Shown here piece after piece: positions 61,001 to 64,000 of a DNA stretch of 64,000 bases. The translations under genes were made by a program, and so were the position numbers. The notes below the pieces were generated by a model, which saw only the letters and a list, made by a program, of their open reading frames with translations, searched no databases and was not told where the DNA came from. The stretch comes from an uncultured Clostridia bacterium (GTDB lineage: Bacteria > Bacillota > Clostridia > Oscillospirales > Acutalibacteraceae), in NCBI GenBank assembly GCA_937884995.1, contig CAKZZL010000021.1:31353-95352 (forward strand), given 5' to 3'. Position 1 is the first letter of the stretch. The number at the start of each line of letters is the position of its first letter.

Positions 61001-61378
61001 AAGAATGTTATCAAGATAAACGGCATCCTCCTCCATTTTGCGCTTGATGAAAAGCTCATTCTGAGCGTCTATCAAATCCGAAAAGTTTCTATACCTGGAA
61101 ATGGTTTTTGAGATATCAGAAGCTGAGGTGCCATACCTTTTACAGAAATCATCAACAGTCCCACTGCTCTTCAAAACTTCGAACCATTGTATCAAATTGC
61201 TATACACAGACAGTCGGTTCTGATATTCACTCCTTGCAACGTAGTGATCTCCAACCAACAGGTCATTTAAAAACACATCAAGTGACTGAAGACTTTTAAG
61301 CTCTTCGGGTAATGGATATTTCTCTGTATTCTGTTTTTCTCCAAATAGACGTTTAAATATATTCATCCCTGTAACCAT
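58052..61378 (-). CDS. UvrD/HelD-type superfamily 1 helicase with nuclease-like insert, zinc ribbons and RQC-like end
   Basis: This 1108-residue protein has Walker A LVVAGAGAGKTTT (about 151-163), Walker B YIIVDEYQDIS, GDDWQSIYAFSG, TAHSSKGLGYDNVIVVN and RRLFYVAMTRTKNRV, all SF1A motifs. Between motifs I and II, about residues 310-420 look like a PD-(D/E)xK nuclease: NQEVEIAKFLYLNGIDYEYE, YTPDF (Asp about 356), EAYIEHFG. After the core there are two zinc-ribbon-like Cys clusters (CPICG with CTNEPEVC; CDEC with CTNYKKDGTGC). The C-terminal part (FFGVSILTDYLRGSQSERI; EYGALKTARRQD) resembles the RecQ RQC winged helix. Start is 61378 or 61366, both with weak SDs. Confidence 0.85.
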   Translation of the reverse strand: MVTGMNIFKRLFGEKQNTEKYPLPEELKSLQSLDVFLNDLLVGDHYVARSEYQNRLSVYSNLIQWFEVLKSSGTVDDFCKRYGTSASDISKTISRYRNFSDLIDAQNELFIKRKMEEDAVYLDNILKESDPKIKLDDDQRRVVLTDEDYCLVVAGAGAGKTTTVAAKVRYLVEKKGIDPKQILVISFTNKAVDELKERIIGDLHIECPIATFHSTGNAILHKQNPDKLNIVDSNKLYYVVQDYFRSSVLKNESVVNNLILFFSSYFDAPYEGTDLNGFFNHIAKANYSTMRSELDDFKQQVIDIRTKKAVTIQSEVMRSNQEVEIAKFLYLNGIDYEYEPLYKYDILLARKPYTPDFKIKQGDREAYIEHFGITEDGKNNRYSQDQLEAYKQAVRDKVILHKNHGTKLIYTFSSYKDRRPLIEHLKEQLENAGFEMKRRSDKEVMEKLIVSEENRYIRKLVNLICRFITNFKTNGFTQDDFNRMYHSTQNVRNRLFLNICNDCYLEYERYLKENNAVDFQDMINESARILMEVKDMKQKLDFKYIIVDEYQDISRQRFDLVTALHEVTDAKIIAVGDDWQSIYAFSGSDITLFTKFAEKMGYAKLLKIVRTYRNSQEVIDIAGNFIQKNENQITKSLISPKRIEDPVIIYTYDSTRKDSKGDNRSGVNYAIAHAVEVALGRIVEYNRAENKPENSSILLIGRFGFDGDRLEKSGLFEYVTRGNKIRSVKYPRLNITFMTAHSSKGLGYDNVIVVNGRNETYGFPAKIENDPVLSFVTKEDLSIEYAEERRLFYVAMTRTKNRVFFIAPEKNPSEFLLELKHDFKNIVLNGHWEEDTSSASAYKRNCPICGYQMQYRYKAAYGLPLFICTNEPEVCGFMTNNYAAGKQKLSIIKCDECRDGYLIVKPGGENYQFILGCTNYKKDGTGCSRRMNPEYFYKYMNITDVEPARPIKIPKGYSPENKQDGTNANSTKNESPHYVEITDIKQSSVEYLGFNLNETLITILNGLSHISEKKFFGVSILTDYLRGSQSERIIKDRLNLLPEYGALKTARRQDVTFLIHWLIENGFILQTKGNYPVLHPTYNGQHYNEVMTSQKLTALREKMKRTES

Positions 61379-61449
61379 TAGACTTTAAAGCATTCTGATC
61401 CTTCTGGACGTTTATTATGAAATCCTTTTGCCAGAATTCATTATTTGTA

Positions 61450-61803
61450 TTAAACATTTCTCCACTGTTTCTTCACATTGTTCGCTGCGATGAATGCGAT
61501 GAGGTTCAGAACGATGGCAACGATGCAGGCAATGAAGACGCTTCCGTCACCATCGCCGCTCACGGCAAAGCCCAACTCAGCAATGCTGAGGATCAGGTCA
61601 ACCAGCGTGATCAGCCAGGCGCCGCCTGCTTTCTTCGCATCTTTTGCAGCAGCAAGCAGCAGGAAACACGCCACCAGATAAAGAGCTGCGCTGACAAACG
61701 CCGCAGGGCTATCTCCCGCAATCCCGAGGTACGCGTAATAAACCGCGATCAGCAGCTCGAGAATACCAAATACTTTCAACACTTTTTGACTACCGGACAT
61801 CAT
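61450..61803 (-). CDS. Small membrane protein, unknown
   Basis: This 117-residue protein has four hydrophobic segments (LKVFGILELLIAVYYAYLG; AAFVSAALYLVACFLLLAA; WLITLVDLILSIAELGFA; VFIACIVAIVLNLIAFIAA). No family is recognised. AGGAGG precedes the start. Its GC content and codon use are clearly higher than those of genes to the left, the first gene of a compositionally different segment. Confidence 0.75.
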   Translation of the reverse strand: MMSGSQKVLKVFGILELLIAVYYAYLGIAGDSPAAFVSAALYLVACFLLLAAAKDAKKAGGAWLITLVDLILSIAELGFAVSGDGDGSVFIACIVAIVLNLIAFIAANNVKKQWRNV

Positions 61804-61851
61804 TATTTCCTCCTAAAATACAGATTTGGCAAAGTCCGTTTTTGCTATTGC

Positions 61852-63729
61852 TCAAGGCAACTGGTGGATAAAGTCGACCAGTTTTTCACGATCGTAGAAG
61901 GTCTCGTATTTGCTGATCGTGAAATCCGGGTCTGCGCCCTGATCTGCGTTATACAGAGATCCGTTCTTGAGCGTACTGATCTGGAGCGGACCGGAGATGC
62001 AGAAGATCGTTCCGCTCGCTGTCGTACAAGGACGGACAACACAGCTTCCGCCGCCGCTGGTGTGGCCGATCAGCGTGATATTCGGCTGGCCCTTCAAAGC
62101 CGTAGGCACAAGATTGCCACACGAGAACGACTGGAATGAAGTCAGAATATAACGGTTGATCTCTATCGGAAGGTTATCATCAAAGTCGATCTCACCGTCC
62201 AGATTGATGTCGGCAGTGAATCTTCCGATCGACTGGGCGCCGGTCGACACGTTGTTCAAAGCGACTGTTGCCATGCCGTCACTTTTGAGCCAGGCCATGA
62301 GGAAGACAGCTGCATCGGCTGCTCCGCCGCCGTTACAAGAGAGGTCGACGATCACGTTCTTGATCGGGCTGTCTTCGCGGGTGATCTGCTTATGCGCATA
62401 GGAAATCAGTTCGATCGTATCCGACGGATTTTCCAGATCGGCTTCCGTATAGTAATCCGTTTTATCCAGCGTGAATGCATCGAATGTGATGATCGCCGTA
62501 TCACCGATTTCTTCATAGAACCAGGCTGACTCTCCGCCTTCAAACGGTTCGATCTCCGGGTGGTCCGGATAGTATTCCGAACGGATTCCTTTGACGCGCA
62601 TGCCTTCCCATGCCATTGAATTTGAAGATTCACCCAGGCTCTCAAACACGCTCATCGTTTCTTCCACATCGCCTTCTTTGGCAGGACCGGAGAGATAAGA
62701 ATACTTGAGCATTCCGCTGTGTCCGTCATCAAAGTATTTCGACGTCAGGCTGCGGATCGCGCGGTCAAACTTGACCGGATCGGTTCCGGCCAGGTCAAAC
62801 AGCAGACCGGTCGAAGCAAAGTAGTCACCGAAATCCGTAATGCCGTGTTCCGGTTTAAGACCGTAGAATGTATCAAGCATGAAACGGAGTTCGTTGTAGT
62901 TGAATAAAGCAAAATCTTCGCTCATCGTCCCGGTTGGCGCATCGTACATCTCGTCGATCAGGCTTCCGCTATAGGAGCTGGCGATCAATTCGATGCCGTT
63001 AAAAACGACATAGACATAATTTTGTGACACCAGCAGATCGTTGACTGTCTGCAGCGGGAGGTAGCATTCGCCATCCTTCTCGATCAGATCGATAAAATAC
63101 TCTTTCAAGTCATATTTGATCAGCGTGCTGCCATCCCTCTCATAGGAGAAATCCCCATCATCCATAAACAGATTGGAATGCCCGCCGCGGCCATCCTCCG
63201 ACAGAACCAGGGCACTTGTGAGCAGATTGTTCCCCGGTGTCGACACGAAATAATCATACCCTATGAATTCGATCGTGTCTTCTTTTGTATCGATGTCCAT
63301 AGAGGAGCTATTGTCGATACGCATTACAAGTGTATGATTCTCAGCCGGTTGACTGATCTCATATTCTGCAGCCGGGATGCCGAGATCATCGTCTTTGTAG
63401 ATCTCTCCGACAAACGGCATATATTCACTCAAAGCGACATAAGGGATATCCCCGCCGTTCAAAAAGTAAAGAGTGATCTCTCTCGTTTCGGCTTCCTTTT
63501 TGGAATCCAGCTGCACCCTGAACGGATATGCTATGCCTTCGATCGTATCATTTGTTATGTCTTCGGTATCTTCTGTTGTGTCTTCGATCGTATCATTTGT
63601 TATGTCTTCGGTATCCTTTGTTGTGTCTTCGATCGTATCATTTATTTTGCCTGTTTCTTCATTGCTGCACGCACAAAAAGTGCACATCACTATCATCAAT
63701 GCCAGCAGTAATACGATTATCTTCTTCAT
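61852..63729 (-). CDS. Lipoprotein with S41-like serine peptidase domain
   Basis: This 625-residue protein has a signal peptide with Cys20 (CTFCAC), probably lipidated although the -3 residue is Phe. A repetitive acidic Thr/Asp/Ile/Glu linker (three partial copies of a 15-residue unit) follows, then a large domain. The C-terminal 230 residues resemble peptidase family S41: VIVDLSCNGGGAADAAVFL, then SFQSFSCGNLVPTAL with a candidate catalytic Ser, and GHTSGGGSCV. The Lys partner was not identified. No PDZ domain is obvious. AAAGGAG precedes the start. GC-rich relative to the rest of the window. Confidence 0.8.
   Translation of the reverse strand: MKKIIVLLLALMIVMCTFCACSNEETGKINDTIEDTTKDTEDITNDTIEDTTEDTEDITNDTIEGIAYPFRVQLDSKKEAETREITLYFLNGGDIPYVALSEYMPFVGEIYKDDDLGIPAAEYEISQPAENHTLVMRIDNSSSMDIDTKEDTIEFIGYDYFVSTPGNNLLTSALVLSEDGRGGHSNLFMDDGDFSYERDGSTLIKYDLKEYFIDLIEKDGECYLPLQTVNDLLVSQNYVYVVFNGIELIASSYSGSLIDEMYDAPTGTMSEDFALFNYNELRFMLDTFYGLKPEHGITDFGDYFASTGLLFDLAGTDPVKFDRAIRSLTSKYFDDGHSGMLKYSYLSGPAKEGDVEETMSVFESLGESSNSMAWEGMRVKGIRSEYYPDHPEIEPFEGGESAWFYEEIGDTAIITFDAFTLDKTDYYTEADLENPSDTIELISYAHKQITREDSPIKNVIVDLSCNGGGAADAAVFLMAWLKSDGMATVALNNVSTGAQSIGRFTADINLDGEIDFDDNLPIEINRYILTSFQSFSCGNLVPTALKGQPNITLIGHTSGGGSCVVRPCTTASGTIFCISGPLQISTLKNGSLYNADQGADPDFTISKYETFYDREKLVDFIHQLP
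63541..63645 (-). repeat. 45-bp tandem repeat inside the S41-like gene
   Basis: The unit beginning GATCGTATCATTTGTTATG recurs at 63541, 63586 and 63631 (third copy partial), encoding a 15-residue NDTIEDTT-DTEDIT linker. Such repeats often vary in copy number between strains. Confidence 0.9.
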
Positions 63730-63861
63730 TCAGATCTCCTTTCATCTTCTCAGTCAGGTCTTTTTCATGATATCATCCTGATAGCTCATTCATCGCACAA
63801 GAAAAACATGTCTCTCTGACGCCTCAGAACTGTCGTTTGCTTTTTTGCGGAAAGAAACCCG

Positions 63862-64000
63862 TCAGGCTTCCTCCTTCAGGAGCTCCTGTTTTTCCCCCTT
63901 TCTGCTCCATACGGCGATTTTCCGGAGAAACAGGATCAGCGCAAGGAGGGCGCAGATAATAACCACAACGGCACAGATCAGCATCGGGATCAAGTAGCTG
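63862..64000 (-). CDS. Membrane protein, partial (C-terminus only)
   Basis: An open frame enters from the right edge and ends at TGA 63862 (46 codons visible). It has a transmembrane helix (LICAVVVIICALLALILFL) and a charged tail (RKGEKQELLKEEA). GC-rich like its neighbour. Family not recognised. Confidence 0.6.
   Translation of the reverse strand, partial: SYLIPMLICAVVVIICALLALILFLRKIAVWSRKGEKQELLKEEA

Noticed and set aside
61417..62139. Plus-strand open frame of 240 codons in the GC-rich end segment
   Set aside because: It spans two opposite-strand genes and the gap between them, and the minus-strand frames have SDs, a signal peptide and recognisable domains.

Overview
The window looks like chromosome from an anaerobic, low-to-moderate GC member of Clostridia (Bacillota), most like a gut or rumen Lachnospiraceae/Oscillospiraceae-type organism; this is inferred. 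Supporting features are the hrcA-grpE-dnaK-dnaJ order under a CIRCE element, a threonine T-box before thrS, an M-box before mgtE, an L10 leader before rplJL, a preQ1-I motif before queT, consensus TTGACA/N17/TATAAT promoters, strong Shine-Dalgarno (SD) sites, several plant or host glycan hydrolases, and a membrane-anchored cohesin-like protein. No rRNA, phage, IS element or CRISPR array was seen. Two tRNAs are present.

Layout. 1-4.5 kb: a partial zinc-ribbon membrane protein, a lipoyl-less E2-type acyltransferase with a charged helical tail, a structured probable ncRNA, and a GPH-type sugar symporter. 4.5-9.3 kb: heat-shock operon. 9.35-15 kb: T-box, thrS, a metallophosphoesterase, a PHP phosphoesterase and an unknown protein. 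15-18.2 kb: a cohesin/Big2 surface protein, then mgtE behind an M-box and a possible 23-codon leader ORF. 18.2-25.3 kb: a GH2/GH28-like/amidohydrolase operon divergent from a sodium:solute symporter, with a 14-bp palindrome between them. 25.3-28.6 kb: a PaaK-type ligase, an ACT protein, a divergent cysteine-synthase paralogue, tRNA-Leu and tRNA-Ser. 28.8-32.3 kb: der, a DUF512 radical-SAM protein, rpmF, yceD. 32.4-35 kb: a complete DpnII-type restriction-modification cassette. 35-38.5 kb: a small P-loop protein, pgi, mtaB. 38.5-45.4 kb: lipoproteins, a GH31 plus GH36-like pair, and a 42-aa peptide gene with a perfect consensus promoter. 45.5-49.2 kb: rpmG-secE-nusG-rplK-rplA-rplJ-rplL. 49.3-56.7 kb: a lipase-like protein, queT, a two-component system, the metY-cysK sulfur operon with a Cys-Cys leader peptide, and a YhhN protein. 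56.7-61.4 kb: decayed sequence, then a macrodomain gene joined end-to-end with a composite UvrD-type helicase. 61.45-64 kb: a visibly GC-richer segment with an S41-like lipoprotein carrying 45-bp repeats.

The most interesting signals are regulatory and small: a 27-codon leader ORF ending in Cys-Cys before the cysteine operon; a leader ORF with a Glu-Pro-Pro run, whose 3' half folds into a hairpin, between the Mg2+ riboswitch and mgtE; the strongly promoted 42-aa peptide; and the unassigned structured RNA near 2.7-2.9 kb. The UvrD/nuclease-like/zinc-ribbon/RQC-like helicase with its macrodomain partner is the best candidate for an undescribed protein system. Starts were moved from the longest open frame wherever a ribosome-binding site, riboswitch or promoter showed the longer frame was wrong.
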